This document shows positions 32,718-41,423 of a DNA stretch of 64,000 nt, one piece after another. Every line of letters starts with the position of its first letter. The first letter of the stretch is position 1. Below the pieces are notes generated by a model. It searched no databases. It had not been told where the DNA came from and saw only the letters and a program-made list of their open reading frames with translations. This DNA comes from Diplolepis rosae (Eukaryota > Arthropoda > Insecta > Hymenoptera > Diplolepididae): NCBI GenBank assembly GCA_030998225.1, contig JAPYXD010000308.1, positions 4,970,001 through 5,034,000 of the forward strand, in the 5' to 3' direction. Made by a program: the position numbers and the translations under genes.

Positions 32718-33311
32718 TTATTGAGTGATATAAATTAAATTTGGATTTTTAATGTTATCTACAGGATCCCAAAAGTCCTCTTCCGTAACAGTGTAATTTT
32801 CTTTAAAATTTTTATTACGTTTTATTTTTTTTGAACAATTTTCTACTTTATGTCCTCGTAAATAACAATATTCGCAACATTGTTCCCACTTATATAGTTT
32901 AATGAGCATCCTACTTTCTTTGTCTTGACACAAAACAAAAATATCTTCTACTTCATTATTAATATTTCGCTCTTCGCTAAAATAATAATTATCCTCTAGT
33001 TTTTTTAGAATTTTCCTTGCTGCCTCATGTTCAGCTTTTTTAAGTTTGTTTTCGCCATTACTACTTTCTGAAAAAATCTTATTACGTTTACAATCTTTTA
33101 TAATACATGATGCGTAAAAAGTCCTATTATGAGCTGGTCCTTCTGACTTTATTAGGATATAAGAGGGTTTGGTAAATCCGTATTCGGCTGATAGCTCTTC
33201 CAACGCTCCCTTTGGATTCTTGAGGTGTTCCACATCTCCTTTGGGATGTATGTATGTGGGATAGATTTGTCCTCTGGGGAGTGGTGAGTCCAATGTTGTG
33301 AAACCAGACAT
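32718..33311 (-). CDS. Accessory protein: dsRNA-binding domain plus CCHC zinc knuckle
   Basis: 197 residues between pol and env. Residues 33-106 read as a double-stranded-RNA-binding domain: helix 1 (ALEELSAEYG), the conserved GPAHNRTF loop (58-65) before a beta strand, and a basic helix 2 (KKAEHEAARKILKKL, 91-105). A canonical CX2CX4HX4C knuckle follows at Cys146, Cys149, His154 and Cys159. The C-terminal tail is acidic then polar. The ATG at 33311 lies 46 bases after the integrase stop, and a splice acceptor (cttctcattatag) ends 7 bases before it. dsRBDs bind RNA duplexes, and viral ones often block RNA silencing. That role, or help with genome packaging, is an inference here. I know of no errantivirus with this pairing. 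Gag itself lacks a zinc knuckle. Confidence 0.8.
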   Translation of the reverse strand: MSGFTTLDSPLPRGQIYPTYIHPKGDVEHLKNPKGALEELSAEYGFTKPSYILIKSEGPAHNRTFYASCIIKDCKRNKIFSESSNGENKLKKAEHEAARKILKKLEDNYYFSEERNINNEVEDIFVLCQDKESRMLIKLYKWEQCCEYCYLRGHKVENCSKKIKRNKNFKENYTVTEEDFWDPVDNIKNPNLIYITQ

Positions 33312-33318
33312 GTCCTTC

Positions 33319-33320
33319 CT
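33319..33320 (-). promoter_or_regulatory. Probable splice acceptor for dsRBD/CCHC message
   Basis: On the minus strand cttctcattatag ends here, 7 bases before the ATG at 33311. A short pyrimidine-rich stretch precedes AG. It supports expression from its own spliced RNA rather than by reinitiation. Confidence 0.45.
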
Positions 33321-33356
33321 ATAATGAGAAGACTATTAGTTTCTAATATTAAGTGA

Positions 33357-34817
33357 TTATTCGTAAGCTATTTTGAGTTTGTCTACGTATTTTTGGAATA
33401 GGGTTTCGTTTTTGTCTTTCAAAATCGCTGTGTGTTTGTCCAAGAGTTTAATAATTTCGAACGGTCCATAATATTTACTGTCTAATTTACCGCGTTTTTT
33501 TACTTCCTTTTGTACATAGACTTTATCTCCTACTTTTCCAAGGAACGATCTTGCTTTAGCGTCGTAATTTAGTTTGGAGTTTTGTTTTGCCTTTATCAAA
33601 TTGTCAGCTGCCATATTTTTAATTTCTGTTAATCTGCAAATTAATTCTTGTAAATATGAACCGTACGTCTCTAATTTTTCGTAATTGGGGAATGAACTAG
33701 GGGTACGGGCTATTTTTCCGAACACTAATTCGAATGGGGTGAATTTTGTTGCACTGTGGACAGATGTGTTATAAGCAAACATGGCGAAGGGTAGCAGTTG
33801 ATCCCAATCGTCATAATTTTCTGCATAGGCTCTAACATAATCCATTAGTACGGCATGGCTTCTTTCTGATGAACCATTAGATTGTGGTCTATAGCCTGAG
33901 GTGGTTATTTGTTTTATTCCAAATATTTTTGATAAATTACTCAATAGGTTGTTCACAAATCCTTTTCCTTTATCGGTGAGAATTGCTTTTGGTGCTCCAT
34001 ACTGAGAAATAAGGTTTTTTGCTATTGCATGGGCTATTGTTGCTGCTGAGATGTCTGGAATTGGTACTGCTATACAGTATTTTGAAAGGTTGTCCTGCAT
34101 GGTTAATATGTGCTTATTGCCGTCTGGGGTGGTTGGTAATTTGCCTACAGTGTCTAAAGAAACTTTATCAAAGGTATCCAGGGGTGTATCTGTTATCACC
34201 ATGGGTTCATGAATTTTGGCTCTTACAATTTTTTCTTCTTGACAAATTTTGCATTTTCTTACAAAATCAGTGACTTGTTCTTTGATTCCTGGCCAAAAGT
34301 ACCTTTCTCGAATTCTTTGGTATGTTTTGTTAACTCCTTTATGGCCTCCGATCTTACTATTGTGGTTTTCAGAAATTATTTCTAGACGTGACTCCTCAGG
34401 AAGTGTACTTACATTTCCGTAACACATACTTATCTTTATATTACTGTTTTCAAACTCGTTGGTTATCATTTTGAGCAGTTCTTCCTTCATTAGGTCGTTT
34501 GTCAAGTCTCCTTGTCGCGAAATATGAAATTCGGTGATGTTTTCTCTGAATAGGGCCACTCTTAAATTATGGAGGGCTGTTTGGAGAATGGTTTTATCTA
34601 TGTCGTCGAAATGTCGGTTTTTTATTATCAGTGAATATACATTATATTGTCCTCTGGGGGTAATCAATACTTCTCCTATTTTTGGCTGTTTAATTTTCAA
34701 TTCCTGTGGGTCTATTGCTCCGATGTCGATTAGTAATCTTCCTACAGGGGTGGTTACTTCAACATCAGCAGAAAGAAAATGTACATAATTATTCCTTAAA
34801 TATGTTAAGTTTTCTCT
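33357..34817 (-). CDS. pol: Pol, second part: integrase, after an in-frame UGA
   Basis: The frame continues directly from the UGA at 34820-34818 with no shift, 486 residues to the stop at 33357. After an errantivirus-type pre-integrase region (SADVEVTTPVGR to NRHFDDIDKTIL) comes an HHCC zinc finger (HNSKIGGHKGVNKTYQRIR to CKICQ). The catalytic core has Asp in KVSLDTVGKL, Asp in ILTDKGKGFVN and Glu in SNGSSERSHAVL. A C-terminal DNA-binding part (GDKVYVQKE to YYGPFEIIKLL) follows. All key residues are present. The enzyme inserts the DNA copy into chromosomes. Without readthrough or reinitiation it would not be made from the Gag-Pol message, since no early ATG in good context is obvious. Confidence 0.88.
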   Translation of the reverse strand, partial: RENLTYLRNNYVHFLSADVEVTTPVGRLLIDIGAIDPQELKIKQPKIGEVLITPRGQYNVYSLIIKNRHFDDIDKTILQTALHNLRVALFRENITEFHISRQGDLTNDLMKEELLKMITNEFENSNIKISMCYGNVSTLPEESRLEIISENHNSKIGGHKGVNKTYQRIRERYFWPGIKEQVTDFVRKCKICQEEKIVRAKIHEPMVITDTPLDTFDKVSLDTVGKLPTTPDGNKHILTMQDNLSKYCIAVPIPDISAATIAHAIAKNLISQYGAPKAILTDKGKGFVNNLLSNLSKIFGIKQITTSGYRPQSNGSSERSHAVLMDYVRAYAENYDDWDQLLPFAMFAYNTSVHSATKFTPFELVFGKIARTPSSFPNYEKLETYGSYLQELICRLTEIKNMAADNLIKAKQNSKLNYDAKARSFLGKVGDKVYVQKEVKKRGKLDSKYYGPFEIIKLLDKHTAILKDKNETLFQKYVDKLKIAYE

Positions 34818-37800
34818 TCAGCTAAGAACTTTGAAGTTTGTCGTAGGGGCGTTTGAGCTACAACCGGTGGGTAATTCTGGGGGGATGCTGGTGATAAGCT
34901 TAGAAGTGTTTTTAGTCTTATCATTATGTGTGTTTTCAGAGATTTTTTCCGAAAATTGAGGAGTTTCCATGTCTATTCTGCGTGGCTTGTATCTAGTGGA
35001 TGAAATTACTGTATTGGAGTGGTCTTCTTTATTACTTGAATATGGGGTTGATATCGCTTTAGGTTCTTTGAATGCTGAAGGACTAACGTTTGCTAGCATG
35101 TCGGGTGTTGCAGGTATCTCGGGTCCAAAAGTTACGCTTTTCCGGGTCCGCAGAGGTGGATTGGGGGTAGGTTGATCTTCTTCATCAGAAGATGGGATTC
35201 CGGGGTCCAAATTTTCCTTTGTTTCTGGGTTCACCTCCTTTCCCATTTTTTGTGTTTCTTTCATCAATCTCTGTGCTGTTTCAATTGCTGTTTTAATTCG
35301 GTTATCAAATTCAGTTTCACTTTCTGGTTCTAGTTCTTCAATGGCTTCTAGGAGTTCCTGATTGTCTTCTCCTTCCGAAACGGCTGTGATCTCGAGGATA
35401 GGGGCATCTTTTTCAGTGTTTTCTTTTTCTAGCCAATTTTCGCGAGCCTTTAAAGATTTTTCAAACAATAAAAATGAGTTTTCCAGGCTCTCTTTTGATG
35501 GCTTAGGTTTACTTTCTTCTGTATGTTTATTGTCATCATCACTAGGACTATCTTCACTATCGCTTATAGGTGGACTAACGATTTTTATAGGTCCTTCTTG
35601 TTGTTGTACTGTAAGAATTGGTTCCTCTTGTTCCTCAAAAGGGAATTCAGTTTCGGCCTGTAGTACATTTGCTGGGGCACTTTTTGGTATAGTTGAGGAT
35701 GGATATGCTGCAGGGGGTAGATCTAAACTGGGTAGTAAACTTTTTCTTTTTCGCAGAATTGGAGGTGGTTCCAAGTCTTTTTCTGTATCATCAGAGCTAC
35801 TGTCATCTTTATAGTCAGGTTTTATCTTGACTCTTTGTTCTTCTGCTCGTCGACGGATCAGTCGTTTACTGATGGTACTTTTATCTACTTCTGCTGTAGT
35901 AGAAGTACTGGATTTAGATCGAGATAGAGTGGGGTTGAGCTGCTTCGTAGTAGATGGGTTTGAAAGTTCACCCTTTGGCTTCGCTCCCTTTCTGGTGAAA
36001 ATTGAGGGCTTGTTCACTAGGCCAGAGACTGATGTTTTTGTTTGAGGTTTAGTGCTGGATTCTATTTTTTTAGACTGTCGGGTGAACATCGGCATTATTC
36101 TGGGGGGTAATTCTTGTTTTAATGCTGCTGCGTTATTTTCTACTGGATTTCGAGAGAGGGCGTCGGCATTAATGTTTAGTTTGCCCGGTTTATACTTAAA
36201 TGTATACTCGTAGTCTTGTAACTTTAATCGCCATCGAATCAGTCTTTGCCCTGGGTCCTTGATTGAGTCTATCCATTTTAGTGGCTCATGGTCGCTCATA
36301 AGAGTGAATTTTCTTCCATATAAATAGGGTCTGAATTTTGCTATTGCGTATAACACTGCTAAACATTCTTTCTCAGTGGTTGAATAATTTAACTCGGGTC
36401 CAGTTAGTGCCCGTGATAGGTATGCTACTGGCAGGTCCATATTTTGGACTTCTTGGCTTAATACAGCGCCAATTGCGAAACCTGATGCATCTGTTGTTAC
36501 TGTAAATGGTTTATTAAAATCTGGATATTGTAAAATAGGGCTATTACATAGGGCTTGTCTTAATATTTTGAAACTTTTTTCTTCTTCTTTTCCCCATTTA
36601 AATAGTGCTTCCTTTTTCAAAAGATTCGTTAACGGTTTTGCTATTGCGGAAAAGTCTTTTATAAATCTCCGGTAGTATCCTGCTAGCCCTAGGAACGGTT
36701 TGATATTTTTAGGGTTCTTGGGTTGCGGAAAACATTGTACCGCCTCTATCTTCTTTGGATCGGGTTTTACACCTTCGCTGCTAATGATGTGACCCAAGTA
36801 AGCTATTTCCTTAAATAGAAATTCACATTTTTCGGGTTGCAGAGACAGGTTTGCTTCTTTTAATCGTTTCAGGAGTCTTCTTACCTTCTTTCCGTGTTCT
36901 TCTAGATTGTTTGCGTATACTACTATGTCGTCTAGGTATACGAATAGTTCTGTCCCTTGCAGTCCTATTAACACTTGATCCATTAGTCGTTGGAATGAGG
37001 CTGGCGAATTTTTTAATCCCATGGGCATTCTGACATATTCATAATGCCCATTTAATGATGAGAAAGCTGTCTCAGGTCTGTCCGCAGGGTCTAGTTCTAT
37101 CTGGTGAAATCCACTCGCAAGGTCAAATACTGAAAAATATTGGGCTCTACCTAAATGATCCAGAATTTCGGAAATATTTGGCAGAGGGTAAGCATCGCCA
37201 ATCGTCTTTTCATTGAGAAGGCGGAAGTCGATCACTATTCTCCATTTTCTTTTTCCGGTGTGGTCCAATTTTTTAGGTATAATTAGTAATGGAGAGTTGT
37301 AGGGTGATTTTGAATTTTGAATGGCTCCTTCAGTTTTCATTTTAGTTATGACGCGTTCTATTTCTTCTTTCTGAGCTGGTGAAAACCGGTAAGGGCGGGT
37401 ATTTATCGGTATTTCGTCTGTTGTATGTATTTTATGTTGTACCAGATGCGTAGAGGTTAGTGGTTCCCCAGGCAGATAAAAGCTATCTGGAAACTCTCGC
37501 ACTATTTCTATGACGTGCTCCTTTTCTTCTTGATTGAGGTGATCTAACTGTAATTTGTCAATTACTTCCTCTATTTTGTCTCTTTCAAATTTGAAATTTT
37601 CGACTAAAAAATATTCGTCTGAATCCTCTCCTGGTAAATTATAATATTCGAAGGGTATTAATTCTTGTGGGAGTATTTCAATGCTTAAATCTTTTTCAGT
37701 TGTGTTGATTGCTAATACGTGGCAAATTCCGTTTGCGTTTGTTACAGCTGCTTCACCCACTAGTACTCCTTCTGTAGTTTTAATTAAGGGTAGATAACCT

Positions 37801-38303
37801 TCTTTTAATTCTGTATTTGTGACTTCTACGGGGATTATTCGTTTAGTTCTGGCTTTGATCTGGATAGGTCCTAATGCTGTCCCTTTGTAGCCTTCCATAT
37901 TTTCCTGGACTATTTTGGATTCTTCGTCTACAAATGGTACGGGTTTGGTTGGGTTGGAATGAGTGACGATTGTGTTGTGCCAAAATGAAATCTCTACCTT
38001 TTCTTGTCGGAGGTATTCTCTTCCTAGAATCCCGTCGGTGCTGATAGGAAAATCTGGTTCTGTGACGTGAAAGGTCACTATTGAGTTTTTAATTTTTATT
38101 TGAACGGTTCCAAGGGTTGAAATCTTATTCTGGGTTATACCAGCTATTTCAATTGCTTCATTGTGTGATACCATTATGTCTTCGTCGAGTGAGCTTAGCT
38201 TAATTATGTTTACGTCTGCTCCAGTGTCGACTAGTAATTGGGCCTTGTTTTCTTTAAAATTGGGTGAGCTGATCTCTACTACTGGTGATTCTCTCCTAAA
38301 TTT
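34818..38303 (-). CDS. pol: Pol, first part: protease, reverse transcriptase, RNase H, acidic linker
   Basis: Reached by -1 frameshift from gag at 38303-38297. The aspartic protease has LLVDTGADVNII and, about 75 residues on, DGILGREYL. RT spans roughly 37.4-36.8 kb, with FSVFDLASGFHQI and the catalytic YLDD. RNase H has TTDASG, TEKECLA, SDHEPL and NADALSR, so all four acidic residues are there. From 36134 to 34821, 438 residues of low-complexity sequence follow, rich in Ser, Pro, Glu and Lys with acidic clusters, which no usual gypsy pol has between RNase H and integrase. The frame ends at a UGA (34820-34818), and the same frame then encodes integrase. Replication enzymes appear intact. An ATG at 38174 is internal to the protease and is not the start. 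Confidence 0.9.
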   Translation of the reverse strand, partial: KFRRESPVVEISSPNFKENKAQLLVDTGADVNIIKLSSLDEDIMVSHNEAIEIAGITQNKISTLGTVQIKIKNSIVTFHVTEPDFPISTDGILGREYLRQEKVEISFWHNTIVTHSNPTKPVPFVDEESKIVQENMEGYKGTALGPIQIKARTKRIIPVEVTNTELKEGYLPLIKTTEGVLVGEAAVTNANGICHVLAINTTEKDLSIEILPQELIPFEYYNLPGEDSDEYFLVENFKFERDKIEEVIDKLQLDHLNQEEKEHVIEIVREFPDSFYLPGEPLTSTHLVQHKIHTTDEIPINTRPYRFSPAQKEEIERVITKMKTEGAIQNSKSPYNSPLLIIPKKLDHTGKRKWRIVIDFRLLNEKTIGDAYPLPNISEILDHLGRAQYFSVFDLASGFHQIELDPADRPETAFSSLNGHYEYVRMPMGLKNSPASFQRLMDQVLIGLQGTELFVYLDDIVVYANNLEEHGKKVRRLLKRLKEANLSLQPEKCEFLFKEIAYLGHIISSEGVKPDPKKIEAVQCFPQPKNPKNIKPFLGLAGYYRRFIKDFSAIAKPLTNLLKKEALFKWGKEEEKSFKILRQALCNSPILQYPDFNKPFTVTTDASGFAIGAVLSQEVQNMDLPVAYLSRALTGPELNYSTTEKECLAVLYAIAKFRPYLYGRKFTLMSDHEPLKWIDSIKDPGQRLIRWRLKLQDYEYTFKYKPGKLNINADALSRNPVENNAAALKQELPPRIMPMFTRQSKKIESSTKPQTKTSVSGLVNKPSIFTRKGAKPKGELSNPSTTKQLNPTLSRSKSSTSTTAEVDKSTISKRLIRRRAEEQRVKIKPDYKDDSSSDDTEKDLEPPPILRKRKSLLPSLDLPPAAYPSSTIPKSAPANVLQAETEFPFEEQEEPILTVQQQEGPIKIVSPPISDSEDSPSDDDNKHTEESKPKPSKESLENSFLLFEKSLKARENWLEKENTEKDAPILEITAVSEGEDNQELLEAIEELEPESETEFDNRIKTAIETAQRLMKETQKMGKEVNPETKENLDPGIPSSDEEDQPTPNPPLRTRKSVTFGPEIPATPDMLANVSPSAFKEPKAISTPYSSNKEDHSNTVISSTRYKPRRIDMETPQFSEKISENTHNDKTKNTSKLITSIPPELPTGCSSNAPTTNFKVLS

Positions 38304-39388
38304 TGTGCACAGGACTTTCTTTGCTGCATTAATATCCTCACACTGCTTTGACGCTCTTTTTGGTCTGTGCTCGTCGTCGCGTCCTCTCGGCGAGCAAGGC
38401 TGGAGTTTAAATGTTCTGTGTTTGATGGAGATGGGGATGGCGTACGAGGGGGGTTGGTGGGGTTCTTATAGGGGTAGTTAGGGTTTGGATATGGAATAGG
38501 GTGATTTGGGTAATAAGGATATGGTTGATAGGGTGGATAGGGGTGGGGGAAACTGCTGGGGTAGTTTTGTTCCGTTGGGAAATGGTTTCGTCTATTTAAT
38601 TTAGGTGAATTTTGCCTATCTTCATTGGGTCTATTTCTTTCTGGAGAGGCCGCAAATCGGACATGCGGACTAGGGCTGCGATCACGCATTCCTGAGTATG
38701 CAGGTTGAGCAAAATTTCTGTCATAAAAGTTATTATGTGGGGATTGAGGGTTTAACTGATGTCTTGATTCGTATTCTATGGCATATTTTAGAGCTGCTTC
38801 TATTGAATTTGGATTTCGGCTTTCTACTGCTCCTGAGAGTCCATCTGGAAGTCCACGAATAAAAGATTCTAACGCACAATCGTTGAGAGGGGCTAATAAT
38901 AGTTCCGCGTTATCGTATTTATCCTCTAGTGCGGCTTGCGCACCAGATTTTAATAATGTAAGGCGATCGTAGTATTCACTTACACTTTCGTTACGGGTCA
39001 TTTTGATGTTCGAAATTTCGTGTGTGTACCACGTATATGACTTGTGAGGAGCAAACCGTTGTTTGAGGTGGTCAATCAAGTCCTTCATGGAGAAAAAACT
39101 TTTTCCATGTGTGCTATCTCTTGCTTCTCCCTTCAGTCGGGAGAGAACCGCCCTGATATACTGTTTTTCACAGTTGGCAGGTATGCTGGCTTCTCCGTTT
39201 ATCACGTCCTGAATAAAGTCTCTTACTGGCATATTTTTACCATTAAATATCGGCACATTCATTATGCCTTGTTGAATAGCAAAACATTCTGCCATGGATG
39301 TTACCATTGCGTCGTTTAAGGTACGCGAGATGTCGCCGGTAAAATCGGTTGCTCCGGTCTTGTCTGATCGAATGCTGTCTTTGGGCAT
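38279..39388 (-). CDS. gag: Gag capsid precursor
   Basis: 369 residues. Residues about 45-230 resemble Ty3/gypsy errantivirus Gag: FNGKNMPVRDFIQDVINGEASI, LKGEARD, YTHEISNIKMTRNESVSEYYDRL and LESFIRGLPDGL. The C-terminal third is basic, then Pro/Tyr/Asn-rich (SFPHPYPPYQPYPYYPNH), with no CCHC zinc knuckle. It would assemble the cytoplasmic particle. The gag stop at 38281-38279 overlaps pol in the -1 frame, and the AAATTTA slip site is 16 bases upstream. The ATG at 39388 is the first good start after the protease-like ORF. A Gag without a knuckle next to a separate knuckle-bearing ORF may mean the two work together in RNA packaging; that is inference. Confidence 0.85.
   Translation of the reverse strand: MPKDSIRSDKTGATDFTGDISRTLNDAMVTSMAECFAIQQGIMNVPIFNGKNMPVRDFIQDVINGEASIPANCEKQYIRAVLSRLKGEARDSTHGKSFFSMKDLIDHLKQRFAPHKSYTWYTHEISNIKMTRNESVSEYYDRLTLLKSGAQAALEDKYDNAELLLAPLNDCALESFIRGLPDGLSGAVESRNPNSIEAALKYAIEYESRHQLNPQSPHNNFYDRNFAQPAYSGMRDRSPSPHVRFAASPERNRPNEDRQNSPKLNRRNHFPTEQNYPSSFPHPYPPYQPYPYYPNHPIPYPNPNYPYKNPTNPPRTPSPSPSNTEHLNSSLARREDATTSTDQKERQSSVRILMQQRKSCAQNLGENHQ
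38297..38303 (-). promoter_or_regulatory. Programmed -1 ribosomal frameshift site AAATTTA
   Basis: In the gag frame the bases split A AAT TTA, the canonical X XXY YYZ pattern. Slipping back one base gives AAA TTT in the pol frame, which is open from there. The position, 16 bases before the gag stop, fits. I did not model a downstream stem or pseudoknot. Confidence 0.8.
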
Positions 39389-39564
39389 GTTGATGGTTTT
39401 TTTAAACGCTTGAAAATTATCAATGAATGCTCTGAACTGGCACTATTATTATCTTTGATGTAATCTTGACATCTGTATTTAATGCTCAATCTAAATCTCT
39501 ATTTTTGGAAACTTATGGGCCTAAAATTGAATATGAATTACAAGTTTACTTTTATCAATTTTGT

Positions 39565-39915
39565 CTATTTGACTAAATCCGGAATAGGAAGATTCAATTT
39601 AGAAATAAAGGATTTTCCAATTACTCCTGCAATACCTGTACCAATTTCGTGTTTAATTATGTTGAATTTAATTGAATTACGCAAAATTGGGATTTCTACT
39701 GATCCTACTGTTGAAAGAGTGGCGTTATGTAGTATGTAGATTTTTAAATGGTTTATTTTGACTTCGGGAATTATTTTATCCTTTTGGATTAAATTGATAT
39801 TTAGTGTTGGATCGTACAAGAAATCTCCTACTTTATTTTTTAATAGGTCAGAATATACTGAAATTATAATATTGGTTTGATGTTTTATTATTATTTGAGT
39901 TTGGTTAGTTGTCAT
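39565..39915 (-). CDS. Retropepsin-like paralogue upstream of gag, catalytic motif lost
   Basis: 116 residues. The sequence aligns by eye with the element's own protease. FLYDPTLNINLI stands where the enzyme has LLVDTGADVNII. STVGSVEIPILRNSIKFNI matches STLGTVQIKIKNSIVTFHV. GVIGKSFISK matches the GILGREYLRQ flap-to-helix region. The catalytic Asp is kept, but DTG has become DPT, so proteolysis is unlikely. The fold (a half-dimer) may be kept for binding or for pairing with the active protease. The ATG is at 39915, and the frame ends 177 bases before gag. It could instead be a relic of an ancestral rearrangement, but the frame is open and A-rich like its neighbours. Confidence 0.65.
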   Translation of the reverse strand: MTTNQTQIIIKHQTNIIISVYSDLLKNKVGDFLYDPTLNINLIQKDKIIPEVKINHLKIYILHNATLSTVGSVEIPILRNSIKFNIIKHEIGTGIAGVIGKSFISKLNLPIPDLVK

Positions 39916-40287
39916 ATAATGTAGGCAACTTTATTATTATTATTTTGTATAACTATCGATTTGAATTTCAATCTGTTTCTGTTGAAGAATTTATGCTGTA
40001 GTTTCAACGTACTGTCGATTTTGGTCGCGATGTATGCAGGTACTCTACGTTCTTAGCCTTGAATGCTATGAATTCAGTGATGCAAAGGGGGTCAGGTCAG
40101 ACGTATTTAATATTCGCCTGAGTGAATATTACACTTGTTATTTTAATAGTTGTTTAAGAGAATTAACAAAAGTTATTTTGAACGATATGAGATTGGACAA
40201 GTTAGATTTAATGAAAATGCGTGAACAATTCTGACAATTATAAAATTTGTTTATTGCTAACAAATAACAAAATTGTTTATTTTTACA

Positions 40288-40500
40288 GAATTTTAGTGAT
40301 GTAAGATTGGACAAACTAGACTCAAGCACAATTTTTGGACAATCTTCGCATTCAAAAATATTCTGTTAGTTAATTAAGTTGAAAATTGCAGTTTATAAAC
40401 AATACATTACGAGCACTTCAAATTTTGCCTTACCCAATGATCGAAATCACTGGTGACCGTTCAACGTGCCTAAAAAGGACTTATACTCTTGAAGGCTGTT
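40288..40500 (-). repeat. Leader direct repeat, copy A
   Basis: Pairs with 40902-41118. Shared words include agattggacaaac, agactcaagcacaa and the fully conserved gatcgaaatcactggtgacc. About 80 percent alike by eye. A weaker third fragment is at 40793-40840. Confidence 0.75.
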
Positions 40501-40901
40501 TTTTGTTTGTATTAAACTCAATCTGAAACTTAGTTAACAATTTGTAATTGGAAACAAACTGTTATATTTTAAGTAAATTTGATAAAATGTTCACTGTTTG
40601 ATTTATTTTTTATTTGATTTTACTGTGATATAAATTTTATTTATTTCGTTTGCCTTTTTATGTGTTTTTATTTATTTTATTAGATTTCAATAATTTCAGT
40701 TATTCAAGATTGAGCAAACAAAATCTTGACTAATTTTAGGAATTAGAGAAATTATTTAGTTGGGTATAAATTATTGGCAATTATTAGTTTAAGCAATGCA
40801 AAATTAGACAAGCATGACTCAAGCACAAATTCCTGAATAATTTTTGCATTTACAAAATCTACAATATGTCGATAATTTAATTATTTATCGAATACAATTG
40901 A

Positions 40902-41118
40902 GAATTTTAGTGATGCAAGATTGGACAAACCAGACTCAAGCACAACACTTTGGACAATCTTATGCAATCACAAATATTATGTCAATTGTTTAAAGTTAAA
41001 ATGAAAGTTATAAACAATACTTGACACACACTACGAACTTTGCCTTGCCCAGATGATCGAAATCACTGGTGACCGTTCAACGAATCTAAGAAGGACTTAT
41101 ACTCTCGAGTGCAGTCTT
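40902..41118 (-). repeat. Leader direct repeat, copy B
   Basis: 614 bp from copy A, same orientation. A duplicated untranslated module close to the primer site could hold packaging or dimer-linkage signals; there is no direct evidence for that. Confidence 0.75.
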
Positions 41119-41397
41119 TGCTCTGTTTAAAACTCAGATAATAACTTATTTTATTTAAATAATTATTCCAAAAATCTTTTAATTTTGAAAAGCGGGAATT
41201 AATTCCGACTATTTGAAATTCAACAATTTTTAAATTTATTTATTTCAATTTATTTATTAATAATTTAGAAAATTTCAAAAATGTGAAGCTTAATAGTTAT
41301 GTAACAATCTAAATTTTCCGAAATGATTGTACATATAATTTTGTCGCTTCAAATTATAAATTTGGAATTTATTATTAATTGTGACAACATTAGTGAC

Positions 41398-41416
41398 AAT
41401 CCCACCGCTGCCACCA
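41398..41416 (-). other. Primer-binding site matching tRNA-Leu
   Basis: The plus strand reads aatcccaccgctgccacca, which is the 3' end (acceptor plus CCA) of eukaryotic tRNA-Leu of the AAG/UAG type as I recall it, so the RNA is complementary over 19 bases. It lies 7 bases inside the 5' LTR (41424), the right place for minus-strand priming. Confidence 0.75.
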
Positions 41417-41423
41417 AATCAGC

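Larger units (their letters stand above)
39389..41397 (-). other. Long 5' leader of the retrotransposon
   Basis: About 2 kb between primer site and gag, much longer than in typical errantiviruses. It contains the protease-like ORF (39565-39915) and a duplicated module (40288-40500 and 40902-41118). AT-rich otherwise. Confidence 0.6.

Noticed and set aside
35362..35814. 150-codon plus-strand ORF over pol
   Set aside because: It is the antisense shadow of the Ser/Glu-rich Pol linker (Ser/Leu-rich in reverse).
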